NCBI GenBank assembly: GCA_012845835.1
Contig: JABAKD010000017.1
Span: 6,831,461 to 6,895,460 of the forward strand
Direction: 5' to 3'
Length of the DNA stretch: 64,000 nt
Source of the DNA: Undaria pinnatifida
Lineage: Eukaryota > Sar > Phaeophyceae > Laminariales > Alariaceae
Shown: positions 45,333 to 54,956 of the stretch, piece by piece
How positions within the stretch are numbered: position 1 is the stretch's first letter
Layout: each line of letters begins with the position of its first letter
The notes under the pieces: generated by a model
The model's database searches: none
What the model saw: the letters and a program-made list of their open reading frames with translations, nothing else
What the model was told of the DNA's origin: nothing
Program-made: the position numbers and the translations under genes

Positions 45333-46143
45333 GGGCCCGAATTAACGAGGAACTTGCCAAATCGAATTTCGATTTTTTTTTTTCAGTTTCATGAAAAATT
45401 CACGAAAAATTGAACTTTGGTTCTTATCAAGGAACGGCGCAGTGCATTCTAGGAAATAAAAAAATTCAAAAACGCAAAAGGGTCAACGAACACCCGTGGG
45501 CAACGACCGAGGCGAGCGATGGCTCGCGTCCTCCCCGGAGCGCCGCGGCTAGCCGCAAATTCTTTTGGCCAGCAGCGGCTTGGAGGCTATGGCTCTAGGT
45601 GTCTTTTGGATGGGCTGGCGCCACCCCGCCGCCCGACACGGGCAGCAGCGACGGGGATATAGCGGTCGAACTTCTGAGCGAAGTCATCATGTGGTAGTTG
45701 GTCGTGTAACTTTCGAGGTGCAGGGCGACGAAAAACTGGGTTTGCGGCGGTCTCGGTTGTTTTCGAAGCGTCGCAGGCGGTCTAGGCTGTGCTAAGGACC
45801 TTCGAAGGCCGCGCTGCGGCTGCTCCGGTGGTCCTACCTCTCGCAATGTTGGCTTCTCGCCTCTCAATCAGCCGACGACATGGCACCAATTCGCGTGGCC
45901 GGCTTCGGTTACACAGAACAAGCCATGTCTAGGTGGACAAACTCCCTAAATTCAATTTCGATTTTCGACAAAATTCGATCGAGAAAGTCTTTTTTTACTT
46001 CTTTGTTGAATTTGATTTTTCGTAATAATTCTGAGAACGCCTGCTTGGTGATTCATTTCTTGACCAATCAGATGCAAATTAAATTAAATTCTATAAAAAA
46101 AAATCGAAATTCGATTTTGCAAGTTCCTCGTTAATTCGGGCCC
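45333..46143. mobile_element. PIF/Harbinger-like non-autonomous element
   Basis: 811 bp. Inverted termini of about 50 bp: the left begins GGGCCCGAATTAACGAGGAA and continues with cttgccaaatcgaatttcg; the right is its complement with one mismatch. Target duplication TAA at 45330-45332 and 46144-46146. A 3-bp TWA target and GGG-type termini fit PIF/Harbinger. The GC-rich interior (45500-45870) encodes no recognisable transposase. Confidence 0.88.
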
Positions 46144-46146
46144 TAA

Positions 46147-46636
46147 CACCATCATGACATCATCATAACATCATCTATACTAACACCATCATAACATCAT
46201 CATAACATCATCACCACATAATCATAACATCATCATAACATCATCTATACTAACATCATCATACCATCATTCATCATAACGTCATCATAACATCATCATA
46301 ACATCATCATAACATCATCATACCATCATTCATCATAACGTCATCATAACATCATCATAGCATCATTATAATATCGTCATTACATCATCGTAACATCAAA
46401 GCACAATAATAAATCGCCATAACAGCATCATAACATCATCTATCATAACACCATCATAACATCATCCTACTAACGTCATCATAACATCATCATTTCACGT
46501 CATCATAACATCATCATAACATCATCATGACACCATCATAACATCAGTCATTATAACACACCATCGTCACATCATCATATAACATCATCATAACATCAAA
46601 ATAACATCGTCATGACATTATCGTAACACCGTCGCA
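46147..46636. repeat. (AACATCATCAT)n satellite, right block
   Basis: Continuation of the 11-bp satellite beyond the Harbinger-like element, with longer interruptions (tcattcatcat, tttcacgtcat). Confidence 0.95.
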
Positions 46637-46674
46637 ACACCCCCCCCCAAAATACCGCAGCCTTGGTCATGGAA

Positions 46675-46985
46675 GCGAAGAAGCCCGCCCCCCGACAAAG
46701 TATTCCAATCCCATGGCATTGGTACCGAGAAAAATTATGAAAAACAATATAACAAACGAAACTCCGACCATATCTTGGGTTGACAAAGCCCTGTCATTCA
46801 AAATCGTTTCAGCCGAACAGCGAGGTGGGAACCTCTGTGTAGCGAGTGGTGCATAGCGTCAATTACCTGAACAGAAAAAAAACGCTATTACGGCGGGAGG
46901 AGGGACGCCCTCAACATTTCTGCCGACTTCAGGCGACCAACGCGAGTGAATACGGCAGCTCGGTGTCTCACACCAAGGTGGAGCG
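46675..46985. other. Unannotated, A-like remnant possible
   Basis: aatcccatggcattggtacc, accatatcttgggttgac and ctgtcattcaaaatcgtttc weakly follow reverse A order. Not delimited. Confidence 0.4.
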
Positions 46986-46989
46986 AAAA

Positions 46990-47273
46990 ACTTGAGTTGT
47001 TGTTGGCGCAGAGCGATTTTGGTTTTCTGGGGCGCCTGACATGAGCAGCTGTATGTAGGGTATACACCCCTGCCCCGAATGTGATTTCCAGAAAAGTGAA
47101 AGCGCACAACCAGCCTGACGGGCAATCAATCCCACGACCTAGGTATAGAAAAAAAACGCATATAATTGAAAAAAACAAGAAGAGTGGCCTTCCGACGATT
47201 TTGGGTCACGGAGCTCCTGCAATGATTCAGAAATCGTTGTGCTAACCCTTTCACGTGCTACGTAGCACTCGTC
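46990..47273 (-). mobile_element. MITE family A, left end decayed
   Basis: cccacgacctaggtatag, tccgacgattttgggtcacg, gagctcctgcaatgattcag, right end cacgtgctacgtagcactcg followed by tc. Confidence 0.75.
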
Positions 47274-47289
47274 ATGTCTTGATTCTTCG

Positions 47290-47568
47290 ACGAAGGCTGC
47301 GGTACCGGGGGTACCCCCATTTATTTGCGCCATCGGGTTTGAGGCACTGCTCGCACGACAGACTGTGTACATCACACGGACAAAAAAAACAATTCTAATG
47401 TTTTTACGCAGCTTTTAGCTCACCATTCCCTTGCAGATTCACAGAGTGAAAAGTTAGAACGGCGCACGAACAGCGTGGCATCGCAACGGAACAGGGGTGG
47501 GAGTCACTCGCGCGAGTGACCCCGAGCCACTGCAAACAATGGCCCAAAAATCGCCTCCCTCTAGCCAC
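47290..47568 (-). mobile_element. MITE family C
   Basis: Starts GACGAAGGCTGCGGTACC; interior cactgctcgcacgacagact, tttttacgcagcttttagct, gtcactcgcgcgagtgaccc, gagccactgcaaac; right end ctctagccacctc is decayed. Confidence 0.83.
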
Positions 47569-47582
47569 CTCGCTTTCTTCGA

Positions 47583-47909
47583 AGATAGAGGTACACCGAT
47601 TTTCCCCGTGGCTCCGCATCTCAGGAGCGCCGCGCATCACCCATACACTGTTTTCGAGTAAAATTAAAGTGCAAACACTCAAAGAAAGGAAAAAAAAGCC
47701 CATGGCCTCTAGCTAGGTACACTCTGAAAAATATGTGTTTCCAAAACAAGAGAGGGCACGATGTCACATTTCGGCGAACCTGGATCAAAGAACCCCGCCA
47801 ATCAGAAACATGCCTCCACATAAATGTATGAAACCCTTTAGGAAACCCGCACGCGCGTTCGCCCGTGTAGTTTATAAAATGTGCTACCTCCATGGTAGCA
47901 CACGTCCCT
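47583..47909 (-). mobile_element. MITE family A
   Basis: Starts gatagaggtacaccgatttt; interior catggcctctagctaggtac, gatcaaagaaccccgccaat, right end gctacctccatggtagcaca followed by cgtc. An extra stretch of about 50 bases lies near 47815-47870. Confidence 0.78.
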
Positions 47910-47965
47910 ACCGAAGCCTTGGGTTTCCCGCGAAACCGGAAATCAATGAAAAGGAGGTCATAAAG

Positions 47966-48258
47966 GTGACTAGACGCGTGATACGGCAGGGGGAATACCC
48001 GCATTTCCAGGACCGGGTTAGAGCCACCCGCGCGCGTGTGGCTCAATACCTCACGGACAAAAAGGGCTTTCGGCCTTTATTTTTAGCGCAGCGAAGCTGC
48101 CCCTTCCGTTGCGGATTGAAATCGCCAATCTAGAACGAACAGCAAGAAGAGCTCTTCAAGACCGCGAAGGAACAGTGGGGCTTCTGACGCAGGTGACCCC
48201 CCCGCCAGTGCCAAAAACCAGGCCCAAAAGGGACCCTTATGGCATCGTATCCTGGGTC
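47966..48258 (-). mobile_element. MITE family C
   Basis: Starts gacgcgtgatacggcaggg; interior gccacccgcgcgcgtgtggc, tttagcgcagcgaagctgcc, cttctgacgcaggtgacccc; ends atcgtatcctgggtc. Confidence 0.8.
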
Positions 48259-48267
48259 AAACGTGAC

Positions 48268-48388
48268 TACTCGCGTGCTACGGTATAAACAATAGAGTGA
48301 TACGGGCAGCGAGTTTAAGCTCGCTTTTTTTGCATTGCCGGGGGGCTGCTCAACCCAAAACGCTGGGGTATCATTCTTGCTCAGCAAG
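48268..48388 (+). mobile_element. MITE family A fragment
   Basis: cgcgtgctacggtataaaca, gaagcaatagagtg-like start, gggggctgctcaacccaaaa, cgctggggtatc. It is cut by the C element at 48389. Confidence 0.65.
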
Positions 48389-48665
48389 GATCAAAGCTAC
48401 GGTAGGGCGGTTATGTTGTTTTTTTGGGGGGGCATTTTTTGCGGTGGCTCGGGGTCACTCGCGCGAGTGACCTTTGGTTCCTTGAGAGGTCTTAGGTTTT
48501 CGTGCTGTTTTTCGAAACGAGAATCCCCAATTGAAATGTTGGTTGAGCTACGCTGCCAAATCGCCCAACACTGTTTTGGTCAGTAAGGTACAGAGTCACT
48601 CGTGCGACTGGCTCAAACCCGGTACTGAAGAGGGGGTATGATACTACAATACCGTAGGCTTGAGA
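48389..48665 (+). mobile_element. MITE family C
   Basis: Starts GATCAAAGCTACGGTAGGG; interior ggtcactcgcgcgagtgacc, tgagctacgctgccaaatcg, cagagtcactcgtgcgactg; right end accgtaggcttgaga overlaps the next A start. Confidence 0.88.
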
Positions 48666-48884
48666 CGCGTTCTACGACAGAGCCATTATTGTATGCCTTT
48701 TTTTTTTTGGCTTTTTGGTTTCAGGATGACGGGGCTCCTCAGCCCCAAACCGTCAGGAAATCAATCATTTTTTGCAAAGTTTTCATACTTTTGTATGCCT
48801 AGACCATGGGTTTAAGCATCGGATTGTACTTTTATTATACTTTTCAAGATCAGGTTTGGTGTCGAGAATAGAGATTCTCGGGCA
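48664..48884 (+). mobile_element. MITE family A, right end lost
   Basis: Starts GACGCGTTCTACGACAGAG; interior aggatgacggggctcctcag, cctagaccatgggtttaagc, ttggtgtcgagaatagag. It passes directly into another A copy. Confidence 0.8.
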
Positions 48885-49450
48885 AGGCGTCTGGCACGTT
48901 CTGTGATATAGGTATACCGTTTTTTGGCGAAAATGGTTTCTGAACGACAGGGCTCCTTAACCCAAAATCGTCGGAAATACGTCGATTTTTTTCATGCGTC
49001 TCGTTGTGTACATAGACCATGGGATTTATTTTTCATCCGGCCCAGCAGTTATATATTTTTCTCAATTAGTATTTATGGGAGAGGTATTAAGCTCCAAAAT
49101 TGAGAAACCTCAGAACAACATTGGTGCACCTCTATCCCAGCACGCGTCGTCTCAGAACATAAAATAAAAACATGAAGCTCTACCGTGTCATCTTACGGTA
49201 GCCCCCCCAACTTTTCTTTACCGAAATCGCCGGTTTCAAAACCAGGTCCGAGTCGTATCTCCTGAAACATGGTGTCCCTCGACACCCCGACGTCAACGAT
49301 CGATAGACCTTTCTTTGCACAGAAGAAAATGTATGGATACGTTATTTCAATAGTATCCTTCCTTGTGCCGAAAAGCCATGAAACGTCCGTCAAAGAAAGT
49401 CGCTAGGTTTGGGGGGAGGTATCTTAGAATCAGTCTACCGTAGCATGCGT
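48885..49450 (+). mobile_element. MITE family A, possibly two, with B
   Basis: An A copy from ctggcacgttctgtgatata to cccagcacgcgtc (49149), then a second A 3' remnant (ctcagaacataaaataaaaa, gctctacc) whose terminus taccgtagcatgcgtc continues after the B insertion. Confidence 0.8.
49185..49435 (-). mobile_element. MITE family B with TACC duplication
   Basis: Left end GTGTCATCTTACGGTAGC, right end complement of GACTGATTCTAAGATAC. TACC lies at 49181-49184 and 49436-49439. It is the same A-terminus position as the B at 18295-18543. Confidence 0.93.
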
Positions 49451-49459
49451 CTTGATCAA

Positions 49460-49610
49460 AAGTGATATTAGCATTCCTGAGCTATAATATTTTTCCTCGG
49501 GTTGCAATGTAATGTTTTATCAAAAACACTTCATGGGCGAGGGAATAAAGCGCAATCGAGGAGCGCATCGGAAGCAGAGAGGCGCACCTCCACTTTACGG
49601 CGGCGCAAAT
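49460..49610 (+). mobile_element. MITE family A fragment, decayed
   Basis: ttcatgggcgagggaataaa, caatcgaggagcgc, agaggcgcacctccactt follow A weakly. A C-like right end (acgtacgatagccttggtc) lies at about 49693-49716. Confidence 0.5.
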
Positions 49611-49719
49611 CGCGAACCCGAAACGGCTTAAGGCCACTCCCGTCATAAGCGCCTCCGTGCCGCTAAGAAAAGCGACTGAAATGTACCCTCCTACGTACGA
49701 TAGCCTTGGTCTCGCTGGC

Positions 49720-50330
49720 TGCTCTTAAAGCTGGGTACAAAACCCTCCACCATGTAGCCCCCCTCCCCCGTTTGCATGGCCGACTCAACCGTCACCCAGG
49801 GGTTTCTCGTTGACGAGCAAAACTGATGGCCAAACTAACCTTACCTTACCCTTACTTCCAACCCGACCGTTATGCCGAGGTGTCTCGTAATCGAATACCT
49901 CTTCCCGCCGAAAATACACCCCCCTTGCATTGTTGCTGGCCGGAATACACACATATTTGCCGCGTTAAATTGCCCGGTTCGCATGTTGCCGATCCGGCCT
50001 TTACAACACACAACGGGGTGAGGGGTGTCTCGGTTTTGAACACTTTTGCTTGCCGTGATGGTTTGCACTAATCGTCTTGCATTGTTCTGATCCAACCATC
50101 TACGACGTCATTACCACCGAGAGGCGACTGGTGGACGGTCAGGTTTACTGTCAAATAACGACTTTTACCTTGCTGACCAGATCATTCGCCTCTTCATTAC
50201 CGCCATCGAGTTGCCTTGTTATACCCCCACAGCGTACCCTAGCGTGTATTCCTGCTACGTTGTATGTGCACCGATTGTTTTCTGCGGCTCATGACCTGAT
50301 GGGCTGTATTCCCCACCCAAAAAGTGATTT
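49720..50330. other. Unannotated; old dispersed repeat
   Basis: Contains cccgaccgttatgccgaggt and gtctcgtaatcgaatacc, matching strings near 41.65 and 43.73 kb. No supported gene. Confidence 0.4.
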
Positions 50331-50331
50331 T

Positions 50332-50594
50332 GACGCGCGCGTGCTACGATAGAGATAGCACTTTTCGTCTCAAATCGTTTCAGAATGACGGGGCGCCTGA
50401 ACCAAAGTCGTCGGAAAATAGGTCATTCTTCTTTGCGTGATCATTCTCGTCGTGTACCCTCTAGGCCATGAGATTTTTCATCCCGCAGCAGTTTTGCTTC
50501 CCTCAAAAAGCCAGGTTTTTGGGAGACGTCTTAAGCTCCCAAATTGAGGAAACGTCAGAAAAAAAAAGTGGGGCACGTCTATCGTAGCACGCGT
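50332..50594 (+). mobile_element. MITE family A, near full length
   Basis: Starts GACGCGCGTGCTACGATAGA (two extra bases in the terminus) and ends tatcgtagcacgcgtc. Flanks TTTT and TCTT could be a 4-bp duplication with one mismatch. Confidence 0.88.
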
Positions 50595-50596
50595 CT

Positions 50597-50740
50597 CTTG
50601 AGTGGAAAAACGAAAGGTGAAAACCGGGTGAAAACAAAATCGCGAATGGATATGAAATTTCGACAATTTCTGGTTAAGAAGCACCGTCATTCCGAAAAAG
50701 GTTTAGTCAAAATAATGCTACCTCAATCGTAGCACGCGTC
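50597..50740 (-). mobile_element. MITE family A, truncated
   Basis: gacaatttctggttaagaag, caccgtcattccgaaaaag, tgctacctcaatcgtagcac followed by gcgtc: the 5' half of A in reverse, next to the previous A copy tail to tail. Confidence 0.78.
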
Positions 50741-50744
50741 AAGG

Positions 50745-51020
50745 GTACCCCAGTCTTCCCGCTCCGTCTTTAATATGCTACTAAGACCGCACTATCACAA
50801 TACACAGTGTAAATATAGGGCTAAATGTAGGCGCGAGTTGAACTGTACCTCCAAACTGATCTCTTTAGCGGTGGTTAATGTACTTTCGGCACGACGACTG
50901 AGACTCTCTTTAAAAACGTCCTTTGAGCTACCAGCTAATCCCAACAGTTCCCCGTTTCCTTGATAAGTGCCAGTACTTAGGCTGGCTCACACCGGCCGTA
51001 TGTGAAGTCCCCTCCCGCTG
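50745..51020. other. Unannotated, no gene seen
   Basis: No supported feature. Confidence 0.4.
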
Positions 51021-51022
51021 TA

Positions 51023-51576
51023 GACCAAAGCTGCACGGCAGAAGGGGGTGCCCCCTTTGTGTCACTGTTGGGTGTGGGCCGCTCGCACGGAGTTGACTCT
51101 GCAACCTCACAGACGAAAATACGGTAGGCGATTGTCTTTTTGCGCAGCTCGTAGTTTCCTCAGACGCGTGCCACGATAAAAGTGAATCACAATTTTTCGA
51201 GGCTCCTCGGTTTGGGAGTTAAAGGCATCTCCCCAAACCTGATTTGGAGAAAAGCTAAAACTGCGATCGGATGACAAATCCTATGGCCTCGGTACACGAC
51301 AAGGATCATGCAAAAACAATTACTTTCCTATTTCCGGCGATTTTGGGTTAAGGAGCCCCATCATTTTCAGAAAAAAACGTTTCAGACGAAAACTGCTACC
51401 TGTACTGTAGCACGTGTCCCTTTCAGTGCGGATTCGAATCGGAAAATTAAAGCAGCACGAAAGCTTTTTGCCGCAAACGAACAGTGGGGGGGCGGGGGCG
51501 GGGTCCCGGCGCGGGTAGCCCCGAGCCGCAGCAAGAAAAGGTCTCAAACGTCACCCCCTTACACCGTAACACTGGC
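51023..51576 (-). mobile_element. MITE family C interrupted by A
   Basis: Left part 51023-51162 starts GACCAAAGCTGCACGGCAG and holds ccgctcgcacggagttgac, gcgcagctcgtag. Right part 51419-51576 holds gtgcggattcgaatcgg, gcagcacgaaagcttttt, gagccgcagcaag, ttacaccgtaacactgg. Confidence 0.82.
51163..51418 (-). mobile_element. MITE family A inside C
   Basis: Starts GACGCGTGCCACGATAAAAG and ends ctgtactgtagcacgtgtc. Interior caaacctgatttggagaaaa, ttttgggttaaggagcccc. Flanks do not match at 4 bp. Confidence 0.87.
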
Positions 51577-51589
51577 GACTGAGAGAGTT

Positions 51590-51660
51590 GACGATTACCA
51601 CTACGACGACAGGGGTAGAGCACGTTTTCGCTTCTTCGTTTTTCGGAATTGCGCGACACT
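51590..51660 (+). mobile_element. MITE family A fragment
   Basis: ctacgacgacaggggtagag and cacgttttcgcttcttcg resemble the A left end. Confidence 0.45.
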
Positions 51661-51803
51661 CTCCTCATTAAGTCATTATCGACACATGGTATACGGTAGA
51701 GATGCTTTGGCCGATTATTGTTTCTGAGGATTTTTCGCTTGATGAGCTCTATATACCTATCGAAAACCTGGTTTTCGCGTTAACTGAAAGCGTCACTTGA
51801 TGA

Positions 51804-52058
51804 GACTGATTCTGCGTTAACGCCCCCCCCCCAAACCAGCGTTTTCCTTCAACAAACGTTTCATGGCTGCTCGACGCGAGGAATGATGCCATGAAGAAAA
51901 TAGCTCCATGTATATTTTCCTTGGTTTCACAGAATTGTATCGAACGATTGCATCGAGGTGGCATGGGGCATCGTATTTCAAGAGATACGGCCGGAAGCTC
52001 GTGTCAGAACCGGCGATATCGTCGAAGAATCGTTGGGGGGGCTGCCGTAGATCTAGTC
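51804..52058 (+). mobile_element. MITE family B with ATGA duplication
   Basis: 255 bp. Termini GACTGATTCTGCGTTAACG and the complement of GACTAGATCTACGGCAG. ATGA lies at 51800-51803 and 52059-52062. Confidence 0.93.
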
Positions 52059-52062
52059 ATGA

Positions 52063-52175
52063 ATAGACCGATCGCCTAGGTACAAAATCACTATAATTCT
52101 CCAGAAAAGAAACGACCAGCTTCCGACGATTTCGGGCTAAGGGGGCCATTCATCCATTCATTCAGACACCCATTA
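52063..52175 (-). mobile_element. MITE family A fragment
   Basis: gatcgcctaggtacaaaatc, ttccgacgatttcgggctaa, ggccattcatccattcattc: middle of reverse A. Confidence 0.6.
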
Positions 52176-52439
52176 TTAGCAAAATTTGCTATATATTCAT
52201 TTATACCTAAGCTATCGTGGCACGTGCGTCTGCCGCTGGATTAGTAACGATAGTATCGTCGTCCTCGTTTTGCATATTTGTTCCGTCATATATATACCAA
52301 GACCAGAGCCATCCTTGCATGCAGTGCGGTAGGGGTTTCCCTTTTCGGGTGAAACGTGTCGGACCGGGGTGAGCTTTCCCCAAGGATGGCACTATCGGCT
52401 AATGTATGATAATTTTACGAGTACATTGAATGGTTGTTT

Positions 52440-52690
52440 TTAGGACAAGCGCATAGAAAAGCTGGGCGAGTTGCGCGAATGAATGCCTTTCAAGTCATTT
52501 TTTTGGGTGATCTTGACACTGAGCTAGCTCCAGCACCCTACACCATTACATGAACCAGCGGTGGATTGTGAGTTAGTTCATCGGGATGCTCGTGGACTTA
52601 TATTTCATATTTTGGGCTTGAGCAAGGCATATATACGAGAACTTCTCTCGAGCGAGGAGCGCTTCAGGCAAAAGAACTTCACCCGTGCCG
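52440..52690 (-). mobile_element. MITE family D, decayed
   Basis: gcatagaaaagctgggcgag, gaatgcctttcaagtcattt, tgggtgatcttgacactgag and ctctcgagcgaggagcgc match reverse D. Confidence 0.62.
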
Positions 52691-52786
52691 TTGCTTGCAT
52701 CCGCAACGACACCGATTATTAGTTACCAACAGCACACACAGTCTACCCCGTACTGACGTCTTGCAGTGGCAAACAAACCAAGTATT

Positions 52787-53035
52787 GACTGATTCTACGA
52801 TACCCCCCCAAAAAAATCAGCGATTTCTTTGACGAACGTTTCATGGATGGTCGGCACAAGGAAGGATACAATTGAAAACAGGGTGTCCATGTACTTTCAT
52901 TGTGTGCAAATGCCTATCGATCGATGACGTCGGCGTGTCGAGGGACACCGTACTTGAGGAGATACGATCGGGAACTGGTTTTGAAACGGGCGCGTTCGTT
53001 GAAGAATAGTTGGGGGGTCTACCGTAGAACGAGTC
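52787..53035 (+). mobile_element. MITE family B
   Basis: Termini GACTGATTCTACGATAC and the complement of GACTCGTTCTACGGTAG. Flanks TATT and TACT give a 4-bp duplication with one mismatch. Confidence 0.92.
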
Positions 53036-53065
53036 TACTACTAGTAGCATTTCCAGCGAGCTGCT

Positions 53066-53364
53066 CACCAAGGTCGCGGTAGGGGGATCGCTTTTAGGGC
53101 CTCTGTTTGCGGTAGCCCGGCGGAGTTACTCGCACGAGTGCCCCCCCTGTTCCTGTGCGGCCTTAAATTGTTCGTATTATGTTTGTTTTGCGATATTATG
53201 AAACCTCAATGGAAAGGTGTGCCGCTCTGCGTTAATCGGAAATCGTCTTTTCATAGTATTTTTTTCAGTGCGGTGTGGCATAGGGTTGGTCGTGCGAGTG
53301 GCTCAAACCCGGTAGCGAAAAAGGGAGTACCTCCTCCTCCCCGCTCGCCTACGGAAGTCTTGAT
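53066..53364 (+). mobile_element. MITE family C
   Basis: Starts CACCAAGGTCGCGGTAGG; interior gttactcgcacgagtgcccc, ccctgttcctgtgcggcctt, gtcgtgcgagtggctcaaac; right end acggaagtcttgat is decayed. Confidence 0.85.
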
Positions 53365-53415
53365 ATTCTCTTCGTCAAAATGCGCGAACGAGTTCTACCT
53401 TCAAACAAACAAACA

Positions 53416-53674
53416 CTTCGTTCTACGGTAGCCCGCGCCCCCCAACATTTTTCTTTCAAAAAGCCGCTGGTTTTGAAACCAGCTCTCGGCCGTAGGTGCT
53501 GAAATACGGTGTGCCGCTTGCCACCCCGACGTCGTCGTTCCACAGTCTTTCGCAAAAACAAGGAAGTATTTGAGGTCGTTTTTTTCGTAGCATCTTCTTG
53601 CTCGTGTAGAGCAACCATGGAACGTTCGTTAAAGAAAATCGCCTTTTGTGTGGGGGGCTATATCGTAGAATCAG
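53416..53674 (-). mobile_element. MITE family B
   Basis: Left end acttcgttctacggtagc, interior ggttttgaaaccagctctcg, ccaccccgacgtcgtcgttc, right end tatcgtagaatcagt. Confidence 0.88.
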
Positions 53675-53744
53675 TAAAATGCCGTCTCGAAATATTACCA
53701 ACCTTTTCCCGGCGTCTACCGTCTCAAGTATTCAATACGCCGCA

Positions 53745-54085
53745 ACCACTGCGGTACGCAGTCATGCGCTGTCTGGGTCCAAGCAAGGGCAGAAGCCGTC
53801 CCTCACGTGGATTGTCACGTCCGCGCTCTACCGAACTCAACAGGCGTTTCGGGTGAGGTAGACTCTGATTACCGTGCTGGCCTTTCTCGAGTCAGTCTTC
53901 GAACAGCCACCACGGATGGGCGATGTTGAACTTCGTGAATCTTTTTGCAAGGCGGAAGACGGGCCATTGAAGCCCGCCATTGTCGAAGCTATTGTATGTC
54001 CACTTGATGTATCCTATCCTGTACGGCTCGAGGATCGTACGCACACCAGCAGAACAGCGCGCACGGCTCTGTCGGCGATGCTCCT
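53745..54085. repeat. Duplicated segment I, copy 1
   Basis: Diverged match to 55325-55610: gcgctgtctgggtccaagca/gcgctgctcaggtccgagca, ttaccgtgctggcctttctc/gtaccgtgctggtcttctcg, gcgcacggctctgtcggcga/gcgcacacggctctgccgga. Coding-like in parts, but with stops. Confidence 0.6.
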
Positions 54086-54105
54086 TTTTCTGGCCCGGAG
54101 GAGAA

Positions 54106-54700
54106 GGGTGCTACGATATAGATCGCAATTTCTGGTCATTATTTTTGCAGAAAGACAATACTCCTTAGCCCAAAATCATCCGACACAGACAGCGTTTTTG
54201 TTTGAGCCATCCTACAGTAGGGGTGTAGCCGAACACCCCTGAGCTCTCCTCGCACGAGGAGCACAATATCTCACCCGATAATACATGACTTCGAAGGCGT
54301 TCGTTCGCACATAACCCGATCAAGCTTGTATGCCTTAGTCCTAAACCCATAGTATACACTCGCGGAACTACTTGACATATGACTAACCGGTAGTTCCTTA
54401 CTTGAGGACCTCAATCGGACAGAAATAGTATAAGTTCATCTAACAACTGCAACCCCTACCGTGATACGACTCGTGCCTCACTCGAGCACCTCAATCAGAC
54501 AGGTACATTATTATTTAATCCAACAACTACAACCTCAATCACGGGATGATTCTTTTGTACCCTAGGCATGGCATGGGACTGATTGTTCATCGGGGAGCAC
54601 TTCATTGTTTCTCAAAGACGGTTTTTGGATCAGGCACAGGGCTCTTCCAGTGAAGAGGCACAGTCAAAAGTTGATGCCCCCATACTGCACCGCGCGTCAG
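54106..54700 (+). mobile_element. MITE family A interrupted by D
   Basis: Left part gtgctacgatatagatcgca, ccttagcccaaaatcatccg up to 54203; right part from 54553: taccctaggcatggcatggg, ttgttcatcggggagcactt, ctgcaccgcgcgtc. Confidence 0.77.
54204..54552 (+). mobile_element. MITE family D with duplicated right end
   Basis: Starts GAGCCATCCTACAGTAGG. The right-end block of about 80 bases occurs twice in tandem (ending cctaccgtgatacgactc at 54473 and aatcacgggatgattc at 54552). Flanks GTTT and TTTT fit a 4-bp duplication with one mismatch if the outer copy is the true end. Confidence 0.82.
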
Positions 54701-54956
54701 AGCAGCACACCCAACTACATTTTCCAACGTCTCATCCCGGTGGAGCTGGATGGTACATACGAAGATCGGAATAACCTCCGACAGGCACTCGCCTCGTGAT
54801 GGCATCGTCGGATGGCGATCTTGAACAGGGTTTGAGCCACGTGGGCGTGAATGCCACGTATATAGAGCAAATAGACTGGTTCGTGACCTTCAGGTACCCA
54901 TTCGGCCGGTCCAGTGGCTTGCTTTCGGCCCGTTGCATCGAATGCCGGGCATTGTC

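Larger units (their letters stand above)
44826..46672 (+). mobile_element. MITE family C split by satellite expansion
   Basis: Left part 44826-45114 (acaatgctacgatacggggg, gctcactcgcgcgggtaacc, gtacagagtcactcgacgag) and right terminus about 46637-46664 (accgcagccttggtc). Between them lie about 1.5 kb of 11-bp satellite and a Harbinger-like element. Other C copies have a short ATGAT-type repeat at this same point, so the satellite probably grew from it. Confidence 0.8.
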
